This document shows, one piece after another, positions 56,301-62,913 of a DNA stretch of 64,000 nt (its first letter is position 1; every line of letters starts with the position of its first letter). The notes under the pieces are model-generated. The model was not told the DNA's origin and ran no database searches. It worked only from the letters and a program-made list of their open reading frames with translations. The translations under genes were made by a program, and so were the position numbers. The stretch spans positions 62,001-126,000 of the forward strand of contig JAOTYK010000001.1 of NCBI GenBank assembly GCA_029861955.1, given 5' to 3'. Source of the DNA: Acidobacteriota bacterium (GTDB lineage Bacteria; Acidobacteriota; Polarisedimenticolia; Polarisedimenticolales; Polarisedimenticolaceae).

Positions 56301-59300
56301 TCCTCTCCATGGCGACGCCGGCGGCCGCCAATCTCGCAACGCCCAGCGCGCTGATTCTCAATGAGTACAACGCAGTCTTGCCAACGAACAAACTCGACAA
56401 CCTGGCGTCGGACACCTACTGGGGCCGGATCGACGGAAATGGCGGTGACTGGTTCGAATTGGTCGTGACCAGTGATCACCTCGACATCACCAACTGGGAG
56501 CTGGCTCTCACGAATGATACGGGTGGGGTCGGCGAGACTACGCAGTCGTTGTTCTTTTCCAGCAACACGCTCCTGACGGACCTACGCGCCGGAACGATCA
56601 TCACGATTTCCGAAGACCTGGCAGACGATGCCTCCTACGATCCCGCAGGGGACGACTGGTGGATCAATCTCAACGCAGGTGGGTCGGGGACGGGCACCTA
56701 CATCACGGCGCAGGACTTCGAGGTTTCGAACCAGAATTGGCAACTGACCATCCGCGACGACATGGCGGTCGACCAATTCGGCCCGGTGGGCGAAGGGATC
56801 TTGCCCCTCGCCGGAATCGGCAACGACGAGGTCTTCAAGCTTGAGGACGATCCGTCGCCGTTCATCACTCCCTCGTCAGACTACAACGACGGAACGTCCA
56901 GTACGTTCGGCTCCGAAAACATCTTCTCGGCGGGATCCCGCACGCAGGACTTCAGCGCCCTGCGCGAAATCGGCCTCGAGGGTACCTGCACGGTTCCGGA
57001 TGGGGATGGCGATGGCATCTGCGACCAGGATGACAACTGCCCCTCGAACCAAAACGCCATGCAGGAAGACGCCGACGGCGACGGGATCGGTGACGTTTGC
57101 GACGCGTGTTCCAATGACGCCAATAACGACATCGACGGCGACGGTTTCTGCGCCGACGTCGATAACTGCCCGATCAACGCCAATGCCGGTCAGGAAGACG
57201 GCGAAACCGACCTGATCGGAGACGATTGCGATAACTGCATCGCCACCTCCAATTTCGATCAGGCGGACGAAGACGGCGACGGAATCGGCGATGCCTGTGA
57301 CGCGTGCCTGATGGATCCGGTCAACGATCCGGACGGCGATCTCATCTGTTTCGCCGTCGACAACTGTCCCGCGATCTCGAACAACGGTCAGTCCGACATG
57401 GACTCTGATGGGTTGGGAGATGTCTGTGACAGCTGCCCGGACGACGAGAACAACGATCAGGACCTCGATGGGGTCTGTGGCGATATCGACAATTGCCCCG
57501 CCAGCCCCAACGGCAGCCAAACCGACGGGGACTCCGATGGGGACGGAGATCTGTGCGACAACTGCGTCGCCGTATCCAACGCCAACCAGACCGACACCGA
57601 CGACGATGGTGAGGGAGACGCGTGTGACACCGATGACGACAACGATGGTCTCCTGGATGGTCCCGACAACTGTGACCTGATCGCGAACCCCGGCCAGGAA
57701 GATGCCGATACCGATGGTCAGGGTGACGCCTGCTCGTCGGACGACGACGGCGATACGGTCACCGACGACATGGACAACTGTCCTCTGGATGACAATCTGG
57801 GGCAGGCCGATCTCGACGGCGACATGGTCGGGGACGCCTGTGACTGTGCCTCGAGCGATCCCAGCCTTGCTTCGACTCCGGGACAGATTGGCGCGAGTCT
57901 GCGGATGACCTCCGGTGGCGCCCTATCGTGGTTACGCGGGCCCGAAGGTTTTACCTCCAACCTCTATCGGGGGACCTTCACGGCAGGCGCTGCGTGGGCC
58001 TACGACGAGACCTGTCTCACCGATAATCTCGCCGAGCTTACCGGAAACGATGCGGCAGTCCCGGCGGTCGGCCAGGGCTACTACTACCTGGTCGGAGGTC
58101 GGAATAGTTGCGGAGACGGTCCGATCGGGCTGGGCGTTGCAGGCGTCGGCATCACGCCGGCAGCAGCGTGTATGGCCGGCAGCGGTGATTTCGATGTTGA
58201 CGGCGTGAATGACGACGGCGACAACTGCTCCACGATGTCGAACGTGGGCCAGACCGACGGCGATTTTGACTTCGTCGGAGACGTCTGCGACAACTGCCCG
58301 GCGACGGCAAATCGACTCCAGCTGGACGCCGACGCGGACCTGACAGGCGACGAGTGCGACCCGGACAACGACAACGACGGGCTTCCCAACGAGAGCGATA
58401 ACTGCCCGCTGGATTCGAATATCGGGCAGAGCGACGCCGACTTGGATGGGATCGGGGACGTCTGCGATCCATGCACGGATATCGATGGCGACGGTCTTGG
58501 GGACCCTCAGTTTTCGAACGTTGGCTGCAATCCGGATCCGTTCCCGGACGATATAGAGAACGACGTCGATGCAGATGGTGTCGGTGCGACGGCCGACAAC
58601 TGTCCGCTGGATCATAACGCCGACCAGTTGGATGACGACGGTGATGGTCTTGGCAATGTCTGCGACGATTGTCCACTCGATCCCGAAAACGATATCGATG
58701 GCGATGGGTTGTGTGCGGGTGGCTGCGATTCGGTGCAAACGCAGGTTCTCCCATTCACCCAACCTCTGGACACGATCGTCGTCGGCGAGGGATCGTCGAT
58801 GCGATACCTCGCCAATCTCGTCGATCCCGGCGTCGCAAACACGTGGACGGCCAGCGCCTTTAACGACAGTGCGTGGACCGTCGGTACCTATGGCATCGGT
58901 TACGAGGCCAATACCGGCGCCGAGAATCTGATCCAGACCACAGCGCCGGTGGGATCCCTGTCCGTCTACACCCGGGCCACGTTCAATATCGCGGATGTCG
59001 GCATGGTGGACGATCTATGGATCGCGGCGGATTACGACGACGCCTGGGTCGCGTGGATCAACGGGGTCGAGGTCTATCGTTCTGCGGAAATGCCGGTGGG
59101 TGAGCCGACCTGGAACGCCGATCCAAGCTCCAAGGAATCCAGCAACGGCATGACGCCGGACTACGGGCTGATCTTCGATATCTCGTCAATCGGGTTACCC
59201 GAATTGCAGAATGGTGACAATGTCCTGGCGGTTGCCGTATACAACCGAATTCCTGCCACGCCGCCGTCGACGGATCTGGTTCTGGTTCCCCGCCTCGCAA

Positions 59301-59980
59301 TTAATCGGGTGCCGGCGATGCGCTATAGCGACAACGTCAGCGATCCGGGCCTTGGTCTCACATGGACGACGGAGGTCTTCGACGACTCGTCGTGGGGCAA
59401 CGGTGCCTATGGCGTCGGCTTCGACACGCTGGGACCGCCGAACACCCTACCCCTGCTGGCCTCCGTCGTTCCGGATGGAACGATCTCCGCGTACACCCGC
59501 GTCGGGTTCGAGGTCAGCGATTCGACCGTCTTGACGGGGATCTTCCTGGCCGCCGACTACGATGACGGGTATGCCGTGTGGATCAACGATGAAGAGGTCT
59601 ATCGATCGCCCGAGATGCCCGTGGGCACGCTGGACTGGGACACTGTGCCCCAGTCCCACGAGTCGAGCAATGCGGCGCCGCCGGACTTCTCGTCACAGAT
59701 CGACATCACGTTGGCCGCGCTCCCGTTCATCCGTACCGGCCAGAATCTCTTCGCGGCCGCTGTCTGGAATACGAGTGGGACGTCGAGTGATCTTGTGCTG
59801 TATCCTCAACTCAGTGCCGATCTGCTGATCGCCGACAACTGTCCTTACATCGCAAACCCGGGGCAGGAGGACATGGAACTCGATCGTGTCGGCGACGTTT
59901 GCGATAACTGTGTCAGTCAGTTCAACCCGACCCAGCAGGACACCGACGGCGACGGACTAGGGGACGTCTGCGACCCGTGA
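53330..59980 (+). CDS. Giant secreted protein with CotH kinase-like, lamin-tail and thrombospondin-3 repeat domains
   Basis: This protein is 2216 residues from GTG 53330, which has GGAGGTGA seven bases upstream. A signal peptide ends near VSA-DVVITE. Domains in order: lamin-tail (about 28-175); beta domain (180-290); CotH-like (about 300-690) with RGQSSRGWPKPPWKM and the metal motif HAWDLDLTFG; two more lamin-tail domains (about 696-1000) and a related one (1005-1220); TSP3 repeats (about 1222-1507, DGDGICDQDDNCP type); a small beta domain; TSP3 (about 1620-1797); two copies of a jelly-roll-like domain (about 1803-2162, both with AADYDD..WIN and EVYRS.EMPVG); final TSP3. It ends in the repeat with no sorting signal. 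Probably a Ca2+-stabilised surface or secreted protein; kinase activity is uncertain. Confidence 0.88.
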   Translation: MRSRWLSLRKLLGLVGVLVVLWAPVSADVVITELMYNPASGDNLDEFIEIYNTGGGAVDLTGWCFDGVVFCFLPATMIADGQRLVIAADAAQYTATYGGTADGVFTLEVSSDGERIAVLDDMLVVVDEVQFEDVAPWPITPDGLGPSLEVIDPTLDNSTPRNWRASLANDGTPGVVNSVNAVGYPAWVQNVQFPAPAIPLSTITVTAELLDAASASLYYKIDFGTEVQIPMLDDGANGDGASMDGVWGAIIPSQIAGTLVRFRVEVTGTNADIRYPRDDDTVTYDGTVAVDTGLTSALPILHWFIDPVDYADALAHKLTDETEPAVLYYDGTLYDGIETRVRGQSSRGWPKPPWKMLFPQGHKFQAPDLILSPVDTFSIQSNYADKTQIREVLAWESFRDSGAPFLQTFPVRVEQNGQFFGLYTYLEAPDAEWVRRSNLSSTASRYKAFDDMRERGPEFQLVPYYEKKTRLTENYQDLHDLIFQINNLSGAALESFLLDNVDLPTMVNYIAVSNLIHNNDHLKKNYFLYRETEGSAKWGVHAWDLDLTFGRNFFGSSLNDTIWADHDSIPGEDVVVSPSHPLLGTIDRRTVLGNLNRFLDRILRSGEDVESMYFRRLRSIMDLLLVEGRYETRIDELYAQTSVEAALDIVKWGQYGVAQTQLQAIDILKQDFIEKRRTHLYVTHSVCNIPDAQSPIADVIISEIMYQPAGGLPNADQEFIEFYNPSVIDAVDMSDWRLDGVALTFPPGTVIPPNGYMMVTKNETLFRQTYGGGHYVATAYSGSLNDLGETLTLRNEFGAVVASVKFEAVAPWPTDAAGIGVSLELIDVTLGESHVGNWAASSSMGGTPGLANTASGSVAAVPALTINEVLPVNATVNMDEQSESDPWIEIYNAGPAMIDLQGYHLTDDYLTPTKWTFPASSDVCSECWLLVWVDGETGDGPLHTSFALNSGGGSIALTDATGALIDYVNYGSLPADVSFGRFPEEDTALRILSMATPAAANLATPSALILNEYNAVLPTNKLDNLASDTYWGRIDGNGGDWFELVVTSDHLDITNWELALTNDTGGVGETTQSLFFSSNTLLTDLRAGTIITISEDLADDASYDPAGDDWWINLNAGGSGTGTYITAQDFEVSNQNWQLTIRDDMAVDQFGPVGEGILPLAGIGNDEVFKLEDDPSPFITPSSDYNDGTSSTFGSENIFSAGSRTQDFSALREIGLEGTCTVPDGDGDGICDQDDNCPSNQNAMQEDADGDGIGDVCDACSNDANNDIDGDGFCADVDNCPINANAGQEDGETDLIGDDCDNCIATSNFDQADEDGDGIGDACDACLMDPVNDPDGDLICFAVDNCPAISNNGQSDMDSDGLGDVCDSCPDDENNDQDLDGVCGDIDNCPASPNGSQTDGDSDGDGDLCDNCVAVSNANQTDTDDDGEGDACDTDDDNDGLLDGPDNCDLIANPGQEDADTDGQGDACSSDDDGDTVTDDMDNCPLDDNLGQADLDGDMVGDACDCASSDPSLASTPGQIGASLRMTSGGALSWLRGPEGFTSNLYRGTFTAGAAWAYDETCLTDNLAELTGNDAAVPAVGQGYYYLVGGRNSCGDGPIGLGVAGVGITPAAACMAGSGDFDVDGVNDDGDNCSTMSNVGQTDGDFDFVGDVCDNCPATANRLQLDADADLTGDECDPDNDNDGLPNESDNCPLDSNIGQSDADLDGIGDVCDPCTDIDGDGLGDPQFSNVGCNPDPFPDDIENDVDADGVGATADNCPLDHNADQLDDDGDGLGNVCDDCPLDPENDIDGDGLCAGGCDSVQTQVLPFTQPLDTIVVGEGSSMRYLANLVDPGVANTWTASAFNDSAWTVGTYGIGYEANTGAENLIQTTAPVGSLSVYTRATFNIADVGMVDDLWIAADYDDAWVAWINGVEVYRSAEMPVGEPTWNADPSSKESSNGMTPDYGLIFDISSIGLPELQNGDNVLAVAVYNRIPATPPSTDLVLVPRLAINRVPAMRYSDNVSDPGLGLTWTTEVFDDSSWGNGAYGVGFDTLGPPNTLPLLASVVPDGTISAYTRVGFEVSDSTVLTGIFLAADYDDGYAVWINDEEVYRSPEMPVGTLDWDTVPQSHESSNAAPPDFSSQIDITLAALPFIRTGQNLFAAAVWNTSGTSSDLVLYPQLSADLLIADNCPYIANPGQEDMELDRVGDVCDNCVSQFNPTQQDTDGDGLGDVCDP

Positions 59981-59984
59981 TCGA

Positions 59985-60890
59985 TCAGTCTCGCGAGAAC
60001 ATCGAACGGAACGCGTGACCGGCGATCTGCGGGTTTTCGCGAAGGCGTCGAACGGAGTAGGCGTACCACTGTTCCCCGTAGGGCACGTAGACGCGTAGGC
60101 GATGGCCGTCCGCAAGGATGTTGTTCCGTAGGCGCTCGCGGACTCCCAGCAACATCTGAAACTCGTAGCGATCGCGGGAGACATCAAACTCGCGGATCAG
60201 TTCGAGAGCGCGCTCGACCAGCCATTCGTCGTGGGTTGCGATCGCCACCTTGGCACCACGTTCGAACATCCGTCGCGTGCACGCGACAAAATTCTCGCGG
60301 ATCTCGTCGAACCCCGTGTGGGCGATCTCTTCGGGTTCCAGGTAAATCCCTTTGCAGATCCTGAAACTGGCAGGTTGCGTCGTCAGGACGTCAATGTCGG
60401 AGAGCGTTCGACGAAGTCTCGCCTGCAACACGACACCGATATGCGCGGGCATGGTGCGCCGCAGGCGCTCGTAAGTCCGGAGAGTCTCGTCGGTGCACGG
60501 CGCATCTTCCATATCGATACGCACGGAATTATCGAGCTCGGCGGCGAGCTGGGTCACTTCCAGTATTCGCTGATAGCAAGCCTCCGGGTCCAGTAAGAGA
60601 CCGAGGGCTGTCAGCTTGATGGAGACGTTGGTCTCCGAAAGACCTTCCTGCTGGATTCGGCGGAGGAGTTTCAGGTACGCGTCCGCGTTGCGATCTGCCT
60701 CGGCGGGTGCTGTCGTGAACTCACCCAGGATGTCCAGAGTGACCATCGCCCCTGCATCGCGAAGTGGCCGTACGCGTCGCAGCGCCTGTTCGGCCGTCTC
60801 ACCGGCGATATAAGGTTCCGAAAAGTGACGGACGATCGGGCGGGGAACTACAGGCAGCGACCAACCGATAAGACGATCAAGCAGGCTCAT
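59985..60890 (-). CDS. Proline dehydrogenase (monofunctional)
   Basis: This FAD enzyme oxidises proline to pyrroline-5-carboxylate. At 301 residues it has the size of stand-alone bacterial ProDH. FRICKGIYLEPEEIAHTG and KVAIATHDEWLVERAL are barrel motifs. The C-terminal EFQMLLGVRERLRNNI and VYVPYGEQWYAYSVRRLREN include the conserved substrate-binding Tyr and the Arg pair. ATG 60890 is chosen; a TTG lies just upstream. Its start overlaps the end of the selenoprotein gene by 14 bases. A PutP-like symporter is encoded at 26076-27518. Confidence 0.92.
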   Translation of the reverse strand: MSLLDRLIGWSLPVVPRPIVRHFSEPYIAGETAEQALRRVRPLRDAGAMVTLDILGEFTTAPAEADRNADAYLKLLRRIQQEGLSETNVSIKLTALGLLLDPEACYQRILEVTQLAAELDNSVRIDMEDAPCTDETLRTYERLRRTMPAHIGVVLQARLRRTLSDIDVLTTQPASFRICKGIYLEPEEIAHTGFDEIRENFVACTRRMFERGAKVAIATHDEWLVERALELIREFDVSRDRYEFQMLLGVRERLRNNILADGHRLRVYVPYGEQWYAYSVRRLRENPQIAGHAFRSMFSRD

Positions 60891-61101
60891 CAATCCGGGC
60901 CAGAACTTCGCCGTCTTCCGGGAAACGTCCGAGTTCTTTTTTTGAAAATATCAATTGGTCGTCGACTCGGATCTCGAACACGCCACCACCGGACGCGATC
61001 AACTCGGCTTCGACCCCCAACGCACGTTTTAGCTCATCTGCCAGACCGGCAGCTCGTGGTTTGTAATTTCAAGAAGCGCAGTATTCGATCGTGATCTTCA
61101 T
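60877..61101 (-). CDS. SelW/Rdx-family selenoprotein with in-frame UGA (Sec11)
   Basis: The frame begins MKITIEYCAS, has TGA at codon 11 (61069-61071), then continues NYKPRAAGLADELKRALG and later GGGVFEIRVDDQLIFSKKEL and GRFPEDGEVLARIDEPA to a normal stop at 60877. Residues on both sides of the TGA match the Rdx (SelT/SelW/SelH) family, where the motif is YCxxC/U-NYxPRA, so the TGA stands exactly at the second redox position and gives CASU. A bacterial SECIS-like hairpin follows 21 bases after the UGA. AGGTG precedes ATG 61101. The 74-residue length is normal for the family. It is probably a thioredoxin-fold redox protein. Ordinary gene callers would miss it. Confidence 0.9.
61031..61056 (-). 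promoter_or_regulatory. Bacterial SECIS element of the SelW-like gene
   Basis: In the mRNA the hairpin CTGCC-GGTCT-GGCAG (61038-61052) lies inside the coding sequence, its loop starting 21 bases after the UGA. The apical loop GGUCU is the same as in the E. coli fdhF SECIS, where it starts 18 bases after the UGA and is bound by SelB. Flanking AGCT sequences could extend the structure. Confidence 0.82.
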
Positions 61102-61149
61102 CGGGCACCTACTCGCGGTTAGCGTCTACAATTGTCGGGGTCGGCAACG

Positions 61150-61165
61150 TTGGTAATCCTACCAA
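61150..61165. promoter_or_regulatory. Inverted repeat in the divergent region between the selenoprotein and nuclease genes
   Basis: TTGGTA-ATCC-TACCAA is a perfect 6-bp palindrome with a 4-bp spacer in the 119-base divergent intergenic region. Its place suggests an operator for a dimeric regulator of one or both genes. No regulator gene is adjacent. Confidence 0.4.
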
Positions 61166-61220
61166 TTGCGCATCTGTCGGGCCAACCGAATTCCACCTTT
61201 CGGGGAAGGTAGAAGAGCCA

Positions 61221-62627
61221 GTGACCAACAGGACGAGCATTCGGTTCCTCGGGGCGACCGGGACCGTGACCGGTTCGAAGTTCCTGATCGAGCACGAGGG
61301 ATTTCGGGTGCTCGTGGATTGTGGGTTGTTTCAGGGCTTGAAGAACCTTCGGATGCAGAATCGCGCGACACCCCCCGTAAATCCATCGAAATTGAATCTC
61401 ATCGTACTGACTCACGCGCATATCGATCACACGGGCTACCTGCCTCTGATGGTAAAGCGGGGATACGAAGGCGACGTCCTCGCGACCCATCCGACCGTAG
61501 ACCTCTGTGGGATCCTTCTACCCGACTCCGGATACCTCCAGGAGGAGGATGCCCGCTGGGCCAACCGCCGCGGTTACTCCAAGCATCAACCGGCGGAGCC
61601 GCTCTACACGCAGCTGGAAGCCCGCGCCTCGCTGAAAAATCTGCGTCCGGTTCCGTTCGACGAGACCCTACAGATTCACGACTCGATGAGCGTACGGTTC
61701 AGGCCGGCCGGTCATATTCTCGGTGCCGCAATCGTAGAGTTTCGACTGCATCGAAACGGTCGTGAGGATATCCGCTGTGTTTTCTCGGGGGATCTTGGGC
61801 GTTGTAGCCAGCCGATCATTCCTCCCCCAAGTCCGCTGCCCGATTGCGATCACCTCGTCATGGAGTGCACGTATGGCAATCGTGACCATCCTGACGACGA
61901 CCCGAAGGACCTCCTCGAGGATGTGATCCGGCGGACCGCCGAGCGCGGGGGGATGGTCGTCATTCCGGCATTCGCTGTAGGGCGCACGCAGGCGCTCCTT
62001 TTTATTTTGCGAGAACTGCAGAATGAGGGGCGCCTACCGCGGGATATTCCGATCCATATTGATTCCCCCATGGCGATCCAGGCCACGAAGATCTTTACTC
62101 GTCATCGCGACGCTTACGATCTCGAGTCGCGAGGGCTCCTGTCCACAGGTGAGGATCCTCTGGGTCTCTCGAACGTCGTCATCAACGAGACCGTCGAACA
62201 GTCCAAATCATTGAACGATCTCCGCTATCCTGCGATCCTGATATCGGCGTCCGGCATGGCGACGGGGGGGAGGGTGCTGCACCATCTCGGCTACCGACTT
62301 CCGGACCATCGGAACACGGTGTTGTTCGGTGGCTACCAGGCCGTTGGAACTCGGGGTCGACTACTGCAGGAGGGTCGGAAGACGGTGCGAATCCATGGCC
62401 GCGAGGTCAGGGTGCGTGCCGATGTCTTGACCCTCGACGGGCTGTCGGCCCACGCCGATCGAAAAGGGTTGATGACCTGGCTGGAGTCGGGGTCGCGCAT
62501 TCCGGAACAGATCCATCTGGTCCACGGAGAGTCGGAGGCCCGCACGGCATTCGCTGACCAGATCTCGGGGAAGCATGGTCATCGCCCGAATTGTCCGGAG
62601 TTCGGCGAACGGGCCGAACTCTCGTGA
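61221..62627 (+). CDS. Metallo-beta-lactamase/beta-CASP RNA nuclease
   Basis: This 468-residue protein starts (GTG) MTNRTSIRFLGATGTVTGS. Metal motifs are LTHAHIDHTGYLPL (HxHxDH), AGHILGAAIVEF and FSGDLGR. The beta-CASP domain contains GGMVVIPAFAVGRTQALLFI and ISASGMATGGRVLHHL, and the end has LDGLSAHADRKGL. The family includes bacterial homologues of CPSF73, acting as RNA exo- or endonucleases. It is divergent from the selenoprotein gene and 10 bases from the YCII-like gene. Confidence 0.92.
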   Translation: MTNRTSIRFLGATGTVTGSKFLIEHEGFRVLVDCGLFQGLKNLRMQNRATPPVNPSKLNLIVLTHAHIDHTGYLPLMVKRGYEGDVLATHPTVDLCGILLPDSGYLQEEDARWANRRGYSKHQPAEPLYTQLEARASLKNLRPVPFDETLQIHDSMSVRFRPAGHILGAAIVEFRLHRNGREDIRCVFSGDLGRCSQPIIPPPSPLPDCDHLVMECTYGNRDHPDDDPKDLLEDVIRRTAERGGMVVIPAFAVGRTQALLFILRELQNEGRLPRDIPIHIDSPMAIQATKIFTRHRDAYDLESRGLLSTGEDPLGLSNVVINETVEQSKSLNDLRYPAILISASGMATGGRVLHHLGYRLPDHRNTVLFGGYQAVGTRGRLLQEGRKTVRIHGREVRVRADVLTLDGLSAHADRKGLMTWLESGSRIPEQIHLVHGESEARTAFADQISGKHGHRPNCPEFGERAELS

Positions 62628-62637
62628 GGGAATGCGC

Positions 62638-62913
62638 ATGAGTCAATTCGTCTTCGAGTTCCTGCGGACATCTGCAGGCCAGGCGCCGGAGGCCTCTGCC
62701 GACCATCGGCGGTGGTGTCTTGACCTACATGGAGACGGCCGACTGGGGTTGGCGGGCGCCTACACCGACGGCTCGGGCTTTCTCGTGATCCTCCAGGGCT
62801 TGGATCGTCTCGAGGGAGAGCGTCTCGTGAGAGACCATCCCTGGGTGGTCGCGGGTTCCGGCAGCTGGTCATTGCGGGAGTGGAGTCCCGATCCGAGCCC
62901 CGATCAGTCCTGA
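62638..62913 (+). CDS. YCII-like small protein
   Basis: This 91-residue protein has LDLHGDGRLGLAGAYTDGSG, then FLVILQGLDRLEGERLVRDH and PWVVAGSGSWSLREW, a ferredoxin-like YCII-related layout with the typical GS.. and HPW elements. ATG 62638 has GAGG eight bases upstream; ATG 62632 is too close to it. Function is unknown, possibly lyase-like. Its 3' end overlaps ispG by 10 bases. Confidence 0.65.
   Translation: MSQFVFEFLRTSAGQAPEASADHRRWCLDLHGDGRLGLAGAYTDGSGFLVILQGLDRLEGERLVRDHPWVVAGSGSWSLREWSPDPSPDQS

Noticed and set aside
54836-56479. 547-codon minus-strand open frame
   Set aside because: It is antisense to the CotH/lamin-tail gene; the composition is that of a shadow frame.
56995-58720. 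Dense short repeats that look array-like
   Set aside because: They are in-frame TSP3 coding repeats (Asp/Gly/Asn-rich, about 36-75 bases, variable), not CRISPR repeats with unique spacers.
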